64,000 bases of DNA from positions 3,644,001 through 3,708,000 of the forward strand of contig WAID01000007.1 in assembly GCA_016584495.1 (NCBI GenBank), read 5' to 3'. Below, in pieces: positions 10,668-22,642 of this stretch. The notes below the pieces were generated by a model. That model saw nothing but the letters and a program-made list of their open reading frames with translations, made no database searches and was not told where the DNA came from. The position numbers and the translations under genes were made by a program. Each line of letters starts with the position of its first letter. The stretch's first letter is position 1. This DNA comes from Celoporthe dispersa (taxonomy: Eukaryota; Ascomycota; Sordariomycetes; Diaporthales; Cryphonectriaceae).

Positions 10668-12007
10668 ATGATGCTGCCGTGGCTGAGAGTCATCCTTCCG
10701 CTGGGCCTCGCAGCCGTAGCCTGCGGTGCTGTCGTCAAGAACGGATCAGCCTGCACCGTCACGCCGCTCAACACAGGAAACTCGAGCGATGACACGCCCC
10801 AGATCCTACAGGCCTTCCAGCAGTGCGGTAAGGACGGCTCCATCGACTTCCTGGAGGGGACCTACAATATCCGCCAGGTCATGGACACGACGACCCTCGA
10901 GAACTGCGACATCTCCATCTACGGTACGTTCCTGTGGAGCGCCGACAACCTGCAGTACTGGATCGCAAACTCCCTATCTGTCGTCTACGACGGCATCACC
11001 ACGGCCTGGAGGCTCGGCGGGACCAACGTCACCATGAGAGGCTACGGACAGGCGCTGTTCAACGGCAACGGTCAGGCCTGGATCGACGCCAACCGCGACG
11101 GGAGCAACATGAAGGGCAGGCCCATCTCCCTGACCATCTGGGAGGGAACGAACATTCTCGTGGACGGCATCACCTGGCGCCAGGCACAGTTCTGGCACAC
11201 ATTCGTCGCGCACAGCCAGAACGTGACCATGACGAACCTCGATATGTCCACGACGTCGGACTCTCAGTGGTCGGCGGTGAACACGGATGGCTTTGACAGC
11301 TGGAACTCTGCAGATGTGACTCTTGTGAACTGGACGGTGACCTCTGGTGATGTGAGTCCGAAACAGACAGGGCCCATGGTTATGCCAGATACCTGTGAGA
11401 AGAAAGAAAGAAGAGGAAGAAGGTAGAGACCGAGATACTGACCCCAGCCTTGTCTCAGGACTGCATCGCCGTCAAGGGAAACAGCACCAACATCTCCGTA
11501 AAGAACGCCACCTGCTACGAGAGCGGCTGCACCACCATCGGCTCCGTGGGGAACAACGCCGTCGACTTTGTAGACAATGTTCTCTTCGAGGACATCCGCT
11601 GCATCCACAGCTCCAACGCCGCCTGGATCAAGACCTACCCGGCCCAGGCCGGCCACGTCAAGAACGTCACCTTCCGCAACTACGAGATCCAGGACGTCAA
11701 CCAGCCCATCTACGTCACCAGCTGCATCTACAGCTACACAAACTGCGACAGCTCGCAGCTGCCCATCACCGACATCACCTGGGAGAACATCACGGGCACG
11801 AGCCAGTACGATGTCGCTGCCGCCCTGCACTGTAGCTCCGCCGCGCCGTGCCAGGATCTTAGTTTCAGCGGCATCGACATCACGCCATCGGGTGGTGGGC
11901 AGGAGAAGGTGCTGTGCTCAAACATTGCGAACCAGGCGGCTTCGGGCCTGGACTGCACGGGGACCTGTCCAGGGAGCTGGCCACAGCAGCTGTCCGGAAA
12001 CCAGTAA
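10668..12007 (+). CDS. Secreted glycoside hydrolase family 28 (polygalacturonase/rhamnogalacturonase type) with altered active site
   Basis: Two exons, 10668-11351 and 11459-12007, giving 410 residues. The 107-nt intron (GTGAGT donor, CTCAG acceptor) splits the catalytic SGD|DCIAVKG motif. The N-terminus is a clear signal peptide ending near ACG-AVV. NTDGFD lies at 205-210, the DD pair at 228-229, and K286 sits in WIKTY. GH28 right-handed beta-helix enzymes hydrolyse galacturonan or rhamnogalacturonan with inversion. Two residues usually invariant in polygalacturonases differ: the GHGxSxGS His position reads GCTTIGSVG (251-259), and the RIK Arg position is Trp284. This suggests a non-classical branch, perhaps exo-acting or rhamnogalacturonan-specific, rather than an endo-polygalacturonase. 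Several N-glycosylation sequons are present. I chose the first of two tandem ATGs (CACCATGATG context). Confidence 0.92.
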
Positions 12008-14047
12008 GGTAGCGAGCAGAGGCTGAACACCAAGATCATAGCCTTTCTTGAATAATAAGCATTAGTATAACAAATAATAATGCTTATTTCCACATCATTA
12101 CGGGGCATATGAAACAAACAAACGATAAGAAGAGGGTAGCTGGAGAAGTGCCCATGCATCATAGAGCTTCCTGCGCGGGAGACGTCCAGAAGCGGCTGGC
12201 AGCCCATCCGAACAGAAACCCTTGCAGACCCGACGGAGGAATAGGGAAAAAAACCTCCGAAGAAGGGGGGAGGTGGCATTTCTCAGATCGGCGCCGGCCG
12301 CCCGTAAGAGGACATGTGGCCCTACACATGCATCTCATCCGGGTCCTACCGCCTTCTTTTTTATTATTATTATTATTATTATTTTTATTTTTTTTTACAC
12401 ACACACACTGCCTGCAGGTCAGGCGACTTATACCCAGGACACAAATCTGTGCACCAGACCCTCCAGATTGTGCGGGGTAAAATTATGAGTCCAAGGTATT
12501 TTGCTGCAATCTTGCGGTGCACAGGAGCTCATCAGCTTCCTGGAAGGAGAGTCATGTTCCCGGGCCCATGCAGGACGGGTGATATGGATAATATGTGTGC
12601 TGCATGTGGAAGTCATGTCTGGAAGGCCAAATCCTCTGCAGATAATTTCCCCACACCCACAACCTGAAACACCATGCTTAGGTCTATCTAGAAAGTGGGA
12701 CGAGCTGCTGGGAAGGCGACGAGCCTCGGCGGCGCTGAGAGGAGCCAGTTCTTTCCGAGTCTGGACCGTGGGTGTCTGCACCTGGAGCCAGTAGTCTAGG
12801 GAGGTTGTTGGGGGACTATTTACAATACGTAACGGCGCTGACGATTCTGGCCATGCAGGAACCCGGGGGTCCTATATTCCGTGCTCCTGGCGCCGTTTTC
12901 CTGCATATCAAGTACATAGTATTACTGTATTAGCGTTGCGTTGGCGCTAGGGATGCCAACTGGGGAATGAAAGTGCCAAAATACAAAGGTACTACTCAAA
13001 GTCCGGCTCTGGGTGCGTTGTATCAAGTAGTAGGGTTGCATTCTGGCCCAGTTTGCTGCCCCCTCCCCCAAACGCACATGGCACATTTCCACTACTGTGT
13101 GACCTCTCCTGCCATTTGCGTGTCCAACTCTGACTATGATAAGGCACCATCATGTGCGCTTGCTGCAATGGGCTTTTTGTAACGTTACGACATCTAAAAA
13201 ATCTTCGCACTCCGGCCGGACCAAAAAAAGAGAAAAAAAAAATGGTAAAGAAAAAAAAGAAGCTGACATATGTTGTAGCATTCCAAGTCAGTTTAGCAGT
13301 GAAGGGATGCCGAAGGGGCCTTTACTGGTAGTTTGGTTTTTTTATGAACTAGACAACTTAGGCTGGAGGGAGGGCGAGTGATTCAGTTTTGCATCTCCCT
13401 TGGTACCTTTGCGTGTGCGTGATCTCGGAAGACGCCCCCAATGCAGCCCGGTATTGGGAACATGGTGCTTTCAGCTGACGGGCTGCTACATCCGAAAAGA
13501 GAGGGGTTCTTTTCTCTCTTTCCACACACTCTTTTCTCTTAGATAGCTAATATACAAACTATCAACAGACAGGCCCCAACTAGAAACATGCCAAAGTACC
13601 AAAAGAGGAAGTTCTAAAGACCGCCTCCTCCACCGCGACCCCGAGGCGGCCGAAGGGGGAGGTGATCAGTCCTATTAGGCCCATGGCTCTTGAAAGATGT
13701 CACGATGCCGTTATTCTGGTGTGCACACTGACCACCTCAAGGTCCCTCCCGCCGTGCGACAGATGAAAATGTGACCATGTCTCAGATCGTGATTCGCGAA
13801 CCAGATGCTGTTGCCGCACACCAACGTGGCGCGCCGGAGGCTCAAGCCTTATCTGGAGACCAGAGTCAGCCGGATGCCGGGAGAGTCAAGAGGCTCTTTT
13901 CGATGTCTTGAGGCCACGCAATGCAAGGGATACAACCATCCAAAGCAAGTAGTCGAGTCTTGAATTTGCCCACTAAGCGTCAACATGAGTTTGACCATGG
14001 CATCTGTTCCCCGTTCTCCTAAAGAAGGGAGTGCTGAGCTCTTCGAG
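12008..14047. other. Intergenic, no supportable gene
   Basis: About 2 kb. It holds a TTA microsatellite, A-rich tracts near 13225-13260 and scattered short open frames with no family resemblance. A C/T-rich leader begins after 14090. Confidence 0.6.
12361..12382. repeat. (TTA)n microsatellite
   Basis: Seven TTA units followed by a T-rich tract and a short CA run. Confidence 0.9.
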
Positions 14048-14055
14048 TATATATT
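14048..14055 (+). promoter_or_regulatory. TATA box of the chitinase gene
   Basis: TATATATT lies about 145 nt upstream of the ATG at 14198. Confidence 0.5.
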
Positions 14056-14197
14056 AGCACATGTCTCTTCTCCCTGATGCGTGTTCAAATCCAGAGCCAG
14101 AGCCAGAGTCGTCTGTGTGGTCCCTCGTATCGCTTCTTTCTCTTCACTGTACATCTAGTATTGTATCGTACATACTGCTTGCTGGTCGCGTGTCGTC

Positions 14198-16104
14198 ATG
14201 TTCTCTACACTTGCAGGTCTTGTTTCCTTAGCCGGCGTCGTCTCTGCCGTGGGACAGAACGTTGTGTACTGGGGCCAGAATGGAGGTGGCACCATCGAGG
14301 ACAATGATCTCTCGACCTACTGCACTTCCACGTCGGGCATAGACATTCTGGTTCTGGCCTTCCTATGTAAGTCCGCAGAGCTGTGGCTCTTGGCCGAGAG
14401 AAAGACACATTGTTGACCAAAAGCGCGCCTAGATGAGTTCGGGATCTATACGGGTGATATCCCTTCGGGCACGATCGGACAGAGCTGCTTCATATCCTCG
14501 ACCAACGGCGAGGGCCAGGACTGCGATGCTCTCGCAGCAGCCATCGCTACGTGCCAGGATGCTGGTGTCAAGATCATCCTGTCTATCGGGGGTGCCTCGG
14601 GCTCATATTCGCTTGAGGATGATGCCCAAGCCGAGGAGATCGGGCAATATCTCTGGGACTCGTATGGTATGTTCTAAACTAATATGTATGACCCAGCAAT
14701 TGAGTTCTGGAGCCCTTTTTACTGACAGGTCGAATTCATAGGAAACTCGGGAAACACCACTGTCGAGCGTCCATTTGGTGATGTTTTTGTCAATGGATTC
14801 GACTTTGACATTGGTTAGTGTCAATCAGCTCTTCTTCTCTTCCCCTCCCGTGTTTTAGCCTGTGGCCATAAGGTGTCAAATTTGACGGCGTAGCATTTGA
14901 GGCGCACCAGAGTTGTACCCGTGGCACATGTCTCGAGAGAATTAAACGTCAGTGCCGTTTTTCGGGCCAGTACTAACGAGTTGTTTGTCTCAGAACTCAA
15001 CGATGGGTATTCGCAATACTACCCTGCTGTAAGTGCCTCTGCCTCTTCAAGGCCAGCCTCAAACCTACAAGTTACATAGTTATGAATGGTCTGCTAACGA
15101 GCCTCTCAGATGATCTCGACGCTCCGGGCCAACTTTGAGACCGATCCCGACAATACCTACTACATCACCGGAGCGCCACAATGCCCAATTCCGGAGCCGA
15201 ATAGTTAGTCATCCACGCTCTGGTTCCTCATTTTGTTGTCTTTGTGTTAGTGCCGATAGCAAGGAACTCGTGTTCTGACAATCTTATGATACATCTAGTG
15301 GGAGTCATCATCGGCAACGCCACCTTCGACTACCTCTGGGTGCAGTGGTACAACAACAACAACTATAGTGCTGACCCCTGCGCGTTGCCATTCAACGGCA
15401 ACGCCCCTTTCAACTGTAAGAGACCTTGAATGCGCCCGTGGCAGGCTAGGTTCATTCAGTCTTTGAACCTGCCGCTGACATGAATTGCTAGACGACGACT
15501 GGGTGAGCTATACGGCCACAACCCCCTCCGCCGACGCTGAAATTTTGTGAGTGACCCTTCTGTTTAGACAAGAAAATCCCAAAGTTTAAGCACTTGAGTT
15601 ACTGGAATCCAACCCGGTAAGCTGACTTTTGATCTTCCTAGTATCGGCGTACCAGCTGCCCCTCTCGCCGCCAACGGAGGCACAAGCGGCGAGACATACT
15701 ACATCACGCCCGACCAGCTCTCAGAGCTCATCGGTGAGTACGGGGATGCAACGCGCTTCGGCGGCATCATGATGTGGTCGGCCGGCTTCTCCGACTCCAA
15801 CGTGAACGACGGGTGCACGTACGCCCAGGAGGCGCACGCGATCCTCGAATACGGCAGTCCATGCTCGGATGGCCCCAGCAGCGTGTCGATCGCAACCACT
15901 GCGCCGCTGACGACATTGACCACTTCGACCACCACCGGCGTGTCTGTGACGACGACGACGGCGACGAGCAGTGCGGCCTCGGGGACTGGCACCCCGCTGA
16001 CGGAATGGTCGCAGTGTGGCGGAGAGGGTTACACTGGCTCGACTAACTGTGAGAGCCCTTACTCTTGTGTTTGCACTAGCGAGTGGTGGTGTCAGTGTGA
16101 GTAG
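14198..16104 (+). CDS. Secreted class III chitinase, GH18, with C-terminal CBM1
   Basis: Eight exons: 14198-14366, 14433-14666, 14742-14813, 14994-15028, 15110-15203, 15299-15415, 15492-15546, 15642-16104; 412 residues. Signal peptide at about 1-17. GH18 class III (hevamine-like) features: VYWGQNGGG near the N-terminus, KIILSIGGASGSYS, then NGFDFDIE with catalytic acid Glu159. That Glu codon is split by the third intron. YLWVQWYNNN closes the substrate cleft. After the barrel come a Thr/Ser-rich linker (about 340-375) and a CBM1: WSQCGGEGYTGSTNC followed by two more Cys pairs, ending WWCQCE. The enzyme cleaves chitin outside the cell. CBM1 adds cellulose/chitin binding, typical of enzymes for mycoparasitism, autolysis or wall remodelling. 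The first Asp of the DxxDxDxE motif is Asn here. Confidence 0.93.
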
Positions 16105-16889
16105 GTATCAAGCTGGTCTTGTCTGTCCCGAGAGGACTTCTTCTTTTAGTCTTTTTTTTCCTTCTTCCTTCCCTTCCTGTCTATTAGTATTTCTGCGATT
16201 TCGATTTTATCTTTCTATCATGTATATATTCACCACAACATTTGGCTGTCATTCACTTGGCAATTTGTATCACAGGACCTGGAAGGAAATACCCATTCGC
16301 TACGGAGGAATGTTATTTTAGTTTTGATATTCTCATCCAAGCATTTTACTGGATGATATCACATGGTGACCGATTGCACTTGCACGCATTGAAAATCATG
16401 AGAGCTGGGACTTTGGTAGGAAAAAGTGAGTACTGAGGTAAGTAGTCAAGGCGAGGATATATGAGTGGGTCACCCCACGAAGGTACGCCTCGCCTCCTTT
16501 GATCCTTTGACGCAGGGCAAGTTCCGAGTCAGGCTCACTGCAGGGCATTCTTCTTTTGTTTGGGCTTACTATTATGTGGAGTTGGCCTAGTAGCACAGCC
16601 CACCCCCGCCAACTATGCTTGATAATTCAGTAATTAATTGGAACTTGTGCTGTAGGCATCATCTTTTGGCACGCCTGCACAGCCGCCGAACCATGGCCAG
16701 ACAACTGACAACAACGTGCTTTCCGGAGAGAGAGGATCAATACATCATAGGGACCGGCAGCGCCTGCGCCACAATCATCGCTCGGCACTTCTATATTATC
16801 CCGCCCTGCTGACACCACCACCGCCTTGTCCCACGACAAGCTTTCTAGAGACCTCATCACTAATCAATACACCTCAGACTTCAGCAGAG
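16105..16889. other. Intergenic, no gene seen
   Basis: Spacer between two genes in tandem on the + strand. T-rich 3' flank of the chitinase after 16140; no feature recognised otherwise. Confidence 0.6.
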
Positions 16890-18448
16890 ATGCCGCCGGC
16901 ATATCCCAAAACCGGCCCAGACCTGGACATCCAAGTCGATGGCAATGGGCGCCCGTTTCGACCAGGCGAAACCATCACAGGCCGCGTCGCTAGGCGATCG
17001 CACATGGTCTCTCCGATGTCAACAGTCGAGATTCGACTCCTAGGTCGAGCCAAGGTCAAGCTCGGCAAGACGAGATACAACGGACAGTCAAGCTACACCA
17101 CATACTACCGCGGCCGCTTCAACTTCTTTGGCAATGAGACTCGGCAGCACCTTTACCAGGGACCTGTTCATGTCCCGCAGGGAGGACCTGGAGAGTCGTG
17201 GGAGTTCGCCATCCAGATTCCACTACATGCTACCCCTGGCGTCCTCCTGGGTGGGCATGACGACCCGCGAAGCAGCTTCCTGCCTCTCAACATGCTCACC
17301 GTTGACTCGACACCGCTACCAAGCACATTCTACGACAGAGGTCATGCTCTCAGCACCAAGTATGAGACATACGTTGAGTATTTTCTCGAGGCTTCACTGG
17401 TACAACAAGGCAGCCACGGCGCTTCATTCACGGCTAGTTCTCTCATTCCTATCCGAGCCCTGTCTCTTCCCCATGAAGCGGGCCAGCCTGCCCTCGTAAA
17501 GAAGTCACAGAATGGTCGAGTCGTCTCGCAGCGCCTGCTGCCCGGTATGGAGGATGCCCACCTAAGTTTTAAACAAAAGACCCAGAAACTCTTCCACTCG
17601 TCCAAGGTCCCGAGCTTGGGATTAGTTGTCGACGTGACCTGCCCGAAGAGCATACAGCTAGGTTCACAGGTCTCCCTCCAGGTCAAGATCCGGCCGAATC
17701 ATCACACCACCAGCGAGGTGATTCATAACGTGCCTCAGACGGCCATTCTTTCCGAACTCGAGCTCGTTCTGGAGGCACGCACCCATGTCATCGCCCCAGG
17801 TACCTGGCATCCATGTAAGCGCCTCTCGTTCTGGCGGCCCACTTTCTCCTTGATATCTCTGCGCAGCACTGCTTGTCGGAGTTGTTGTTGACCAGGATCC
17901 CAACAGATGAGGCGGATGACGACGTGAAACATCGCATAGTCCTGCCTCGCGTATGTCCACCAGTCGAGAGCCCAGTCTCAGCAACGTCGAGGGATTCCGC
18001 CAACTACGAGAATCTCCTGCCGGCCTACCGAGACAACGATTCTCTCTCCGTGTCGACCGAAAAGTCCGCGCCTCCCTCTTACGATACCACAGGACATCCT
18101 TCGAGGTCTTCCCAGGAGGATGCAGGGCCTTCAGCGGCCAGTATAGACTCGAAGCCAGCAAAGGGCTTGCATGCGCTACTGCTCATGCAGATCGGGTGGA
18201 ACCCGGAGGAGGATGGCCCGGTCGACATCGGAGCTCTTTTCAACCTGCGGATTCATTCCAGGTACGCCATGGCGATGGGGAAACAAATCTCGGGAGGCGG
18301 ACCAAGTGCGATATTCCCAAGCTTTAAGACCTGGTGTATTAGACATGATCACATCCTCGGATACAAGATGAAGGTTCTGATTGCCGGTGAATTAGTCAAG
18401 TTTGAAGGACAGATGCCTGTGGTGGTGATTGCTCCGGCCGAAACATGA
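16890..18448 (+). CDS. Arrestin-like (ART-family) trafficking adaptor with PPxY motifs
   Basis: Two exons, 16890-17814 and 17907-18448, giving 488 residues. The 92-nt intron (GTAAGC donor, CAACAG acceptor) joins TWHP to YEADDDVKHRIVLP. An arrestin N-domain follows the start (beta-rich, FRPGETITGRV at about 25-36, a family hallmark). A C-domain begins near SLGLVVDVTCP and resumes after an acidic/Ser-rich insert. Two PPxY motifs are visible, PPAY at 2-5 and PPSY at 364-367, plus LPAY near 346. PPxY motifs bind the WW domains of the Rsp5/HulA ubiquitin ligase. ART proteins thus direct ubiquitination and endocytosis of plasma-membrane transporters. Two sugar porters lie within 8 kb on either side, but a functional link is only inferred. 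The acceptor choice is phase-driven and slightly uncertain. Confidence 0.85.
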
Positions 18449-19250
18449 CGTGTGGGAAAAGAAGTCACTTTAACTATGACTCCGCGGGTTGTGTCTGCTA
18501 TTGGGCAAGCAACATATTAATTTGAATGCAGACTGACATCACTGCGATTTCTTGAAGAGGGAAGAGCGTATTTTTTTCTCTCTCAAGCCCCCCATAAAGT
18601 GTTGCATGGAACACGAGCCTTGCAAGGAAGGAGAACTGTCACAATTGTGGTTGTCACTATAGAATAGCAACTTGACTTTGTCGGAACAGAGTCATAACTA
18701 ATGATCACTTATGCCCTAAACTCTCCGAGATCTTGCCTGTCTCTATCTGCTCATCTTCTGTCAACAAGTTGGGTGGAATAGTAATCATCAGATGCTTCTG
18801 ACCAGGCGGTACAAAGATCCGATGCAGGCACCTTATGACCACAATTTCGAGGCTAAGTGGACTCTCACGTATCCAGCTGAACCAACTGTACAATGCTGTA
18901 CTACATTGGACCTATGAGGTGCTATGCGGACACGTAATTACTTCTCTAACCATGGTAGACGTGCATATACGCCAAAAGCTGAATGCTACCACATAGTAGT
19001 ACTTGCGGCGCCCTCCGTCAAATGCGGAACCACTAAGAACGATTCTGCAAGTCCACGAAGGGCGCTCTTTGTGAGTCAAAGGAAAGACAACACCAGCCGA
19101 TCTCGGCCAAACATTACGGCCCACATCTCTTCTACTAACTCATCATCAAGGAACATAAATGATCAACAAGACATCCATCCATCCACCCAGACATAAGCCA
19201 TACCAACCCTCACACGTTTCTTGGAGACCAGCAAAGAAAGAAAGAAGAAG
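18449..19250. other. Intergenic, no gene seen
   Basis: About 800 nt. Nothing recognised beyond a short A/G-rich leader just before 19251. Confidence 0.6.
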
Positions 19251-19991
19251 ATGACATCGTACCCGTCCACCCAGTCCATCCAGGCCAGCCCGGACCTTCT
19301 CCGCACCTTGCAGGACCTGCACGCCCAGGCCCTAGCGGAGGAAGCCTACGTGAGCACAGGCGGGCCCGCATCAACCGCCCTCGACAAGTTCGTCGCCCTC
19401 GACCCGGACAAGTGCGCGGCCGTCTACCTGCTCCTCCGCAGCACCGGCGCGCGCCGTGTCGTCGAGGCCGGGACGAGCTTCGGCCTGAGCACGATCTACC
19501 TCGCGCTGGCGGTGGGACAGAACGCGGGCGGGGACACGAGCAAGGGCAAGGTGATCGCCACGGAGAACGAGGCGAGCAAGGCTCGGAGGGCTCGGGAGCA
19601 CTGGGCGCGGGCGGGAGGTGAGGTCGTGCCGTTTATTGAGCTGAGAGAAGGGGATATCCTGGAGACTCTGAAGAGCGACCTGCCTGACGAGGTGGACTTT
19701 CTGCTCCTGGACAGTGCGTACTGCCCTGTGGGCCTCAACCCGGTGGCCTGCTTGATGTTGTGCCTGTGCTGTTCTGATTATAAATGAATAGTCTGGACGC
19801 CTCTGGCATTGCCGACGCTGAAACTGGTGCAGCCACGGCTGAAGAAAGGAGGAATGGTCATTGCGGACAACGTGGAGGCCGCAGAGGCAGGCTATCGTGA
19901 TCTCATGGAGTACATCAGGAACCCGGAGAATGGTTTCAGGACTATGAATCTTCCGTTCTCCGGGGGCCTGCAGCTGATTGTTCGGGTGTAA
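19251..19991 (+). CDS. Class I SAM-dependent O-methyltransferase (caffeoyl-CoA OMT-like fold)
   Basis: Two exons, 19251-19713 and 19792-19991, giving 220 residues, the normal length for the cation-dependent OMT_3 family. The 78-nt intron (GTGCGT donor) joins DFLLLD to IWTPLALPTLKLV. SAM-binding motif I is VEAGTSFGLS (71-80), motif II includes GKVIATENE, and DFLLLD154 corresponds to the metal/SAM acidic motif. Later KGGMVIADN resembles the DN metal-binding pair. The family methylates catechol-type hydroxyls or similar acceptors, and the native acceptor is unknown. No signal peptide, so cytosolic. The start at 19251 is preferred over an in-frame Met at 19221 because that upstream stretch is Lys-rich leader. 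Confidence 0.88.
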
Positions 19992-20672
19992 AGGTATCTA
20001 TAGCTGCCGGGGCCTGCTTTCATCGTCTAGTGATACTATACACGCACAGAGGCTTCCATAAATAGGAGGCGCCAGAAAAAGTACACGGTAATTTAGCCTG
20101 TGGAGATGATTGCCCCAGAGACCCAAATTCCCCACGCCGAGAATCTGGGGAAGAAGCTTGCGAGTATAGAATCTAGGCACGCTCGGGTCACATTCGGGAT
20201 CCTCCATCCCCTCAATCCTTTTCTCTGCAAGGAAATATCATCTGCGGGAGGAGGGGCGTGCTGGGTCCACTACCGACAAGATCGACAGCACGTTTGCCTC
20301 CTCACGTTCAACTTGGAGATGCGCTCCAGTCGGATCGCGGGTCCAGCTTACTGTATACAGAGGCCCCTAATTCCCGTCAACGAAAAACCGTCGCTATCAC
20401 CGGTCGGCTTGTCCAGATGCAGGAAGCCGCTCTGGTGATAATGACGTTGTGCCGGTCGGATGGAGGGCGTTGGTTGCCATGCAGGTGGCTCACGTGAAGA
20501 CAATGCATGATAATATTGCTCTCTTGTTTTTTTATTATTATCATTATTATTATAATTACTGGACACACACCGGGTGAACTCTCGTATTTCCGTACTTGCA
20601 TCCTTTTCCTTTGGTCAGATTTACTTTCCTCCTCACCTCCTATGTGGTGGTCGCCGTGTCAACCGTGCGATC
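19992..20672. other. Intergenic, no gene seen
   Basis: About 680 nt between tandem genes. A short TTATTATCATTATTATTAT-like tract lies near 20530-20555. No gene-like sequence. Confidence 0.6.
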
Positions 20673-22642
20673 ATGATTCAGACCAACTGGTTCGGCCGCG
20701 GCCTCAGGCTGCAAGTCGCCATTACAGTCGCATGTCAGATGGTAATTATGTGTCTTTTTCTGAGTTATGATTGTCTCTCCTCGTTCTCGCTCACACGCAA
20801 TCACGAGTGCCCCCAAGTCCCGCTGAAATAGGAACTGACCATCCACAGGCATTCGTCTTATTCGGATACGACCAGGGTGTGTTCTCCGGCATCGTTGGGA
20901 ACGAGGACTGGCTCGAGACCTTTGGCTACCCGGGCAGCGCCCTCGAGGGGATCATCGTCTCTATCTACAACCTTGGGGCCTTCTCAGGCTGCATCCTGGC
21001 TTTCATCATCTGCGAGAAGACCGGGAGACGGCTTGCGATGTGGATAGCAATGGCCTTCATCATAGTCAGTATTGACTGTAGTTACCAGACACACAGAACA
21101 ACAGGAACAGGGAGACGGATGATTCGGCTCGGCTGACTGCAGCGAGTGACAGGTCGGCGCTGCCCTTCAGGCCTCGGCCTTCACCATCCCACATATCATG
21201 ATAGCCCGATACATTACCGGCATCGGCACCGGGATCGAAACCAGCACCGTGCCGATGTACCAGTCCGAGCTGTGTGAGGCATCTAAACGAGGCCGCCTGG
21301 TCTCCTCTGAGCCCCTTTTCGTCGGCGTCGGAATCGAGATTGCATATTGGTTCGACTACGGCATGAGCTTCGTGTTGAGCCCGGCCTCTGTCGCCTGGAG
21401 GCTCCCGATTGCATGCCAGATGATATTCGCATTTGTACGGACCCTTCTTCTTCCTCCAGGCTTATATATCATGATTTATCTGTGTATGCAGATGAAAGGG
21501 AGAGGGAGGATTAAAAAAATGATAATAACAAAATGTAGGCCGTCATCATCTTGGTCTTTGGCCTCCCCGAGTCCCCACGCTACCTCTACGCCATGGGAAG
21601 ACACGAGGAGGCCCTCGCCGTCCTCTGCAAGGTATACGACAGGCCTCCCGACGACCCCAAGATCCTCAAGGAGCGACAGGAGATCCTCGAGGTCTTGAAC
21701 ATGGAAAAGTCCCAGGGCGAGTATCGATGGTCACAGCTCCTCAAGCGCGACGAGGTGCAGACCGGGCGGAGGGTCCTGCTCGCGTACGGCATGCAGTTCA
21801 TGAACCAGATGGGCGGCATCAACCTGGTGGTCTACTACATCACCTCGGTATTGCAGGACAACGTCGGGCTCTCGAGGAACCTGTCGCTTCTGCTGGGTGG
21901 TGTCATCAATGCCATGTTCTTCATCGGGTCTCTGTTCCCGACGTTCTTTCTGGATCGATATGGTCGACGAAAGCCGATGATGTGGGGTTCTTTTGGCCTG
22001 GGTGTCTGCATGATGATGATTGCCATCCTGCTCAGCTTCCAGGGCCGTGGGGGGACATAGCCAAGAGCACGTCTTCGGCCAGTGTTGCCTTCTTCTTCCT
22101 CTACATGGTAAGTCAATCACGACGGTCATCATTACTGCTGCATTGTATTCCCTCTACAGCTCCGAAATAATGTCCTGCACGGTAAGCTGACTGACCACTC
22201 ACCCGCTGGCCAGCTCATCTTCGGCGGAACCGCAAACTGCATCCCCTGGGTCTACGTCCCCGAGATCCTCCCCCTCCACGTGCGCGCCAAGGGCACCGCG
22301 GTCGGCATATCTAGCAACTGGCTCTGGAACTTCTTCGTCGTCATGGTCACCCCGACGCTCCTGACCAACCTGAGGTGGAAGGGTTACCTCATCTTCATGT
22401 GCCTCAACTTCGCATTCGTGCCGCTCGTGTACTTTTGCTATCCGGAGACGAGCAATCTCACCTTGGAGGAGATTGACTGGCTGTTCCTAGAGAAGCACGC
22501 TGTCACGACGAGCAGGAAGGTTGCTAGGCATGGGTGGGGGAGGACAACCCGTGGCATAGGAGGGCGACACGGGTTTCTGTGCCGGAAAAGGATGCTAATC
22601 ACACGGTTGAAATTGCTGAGTAGTGGGATATTCTCTGGGTGA
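20673..22642 (+). CDS. MFS sugar porter, apparent 1-nt deletion
   Basis: Five exons: 20673-20741, 20849-21064, 21153-21434, 21539-22107, 22214-22642; 521 residues once the break is allowed for. Motifs: LFGYDQGVFSGI (TM1), EKTGRRLAMW (loop 2-3), GTGIETSTVPMYQSELCEASKRGRLV (read across exon 3), PESPRYLYAMGRHEEAL, NQMGGINLVVYYI (TM7), DRYGRRKPM (loop 8-9), YVPEILPLHVRAKGTAVGISSNWLWNF and PETSNLTLEEIDWLF. The frame breaks inside the six-G run at 22049-22054: FQGRGG must continue in the -1 frame as DIAKSTSSASVAFFFLYM, which seven Gs would give. The third donor region and the GTCAGT donor at 21065 are less canonical. The protein is a plasma-membrane hexose-family carrier; substrate unknown. Confidence 0.87.

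Noticed and set aside
13849..14154. 101-codon minus-strand open frame upstream of the chitinase
   Set aside because: Overlaps the chitinase promoter and leader, including the likely TATA box; no protein resemblance.
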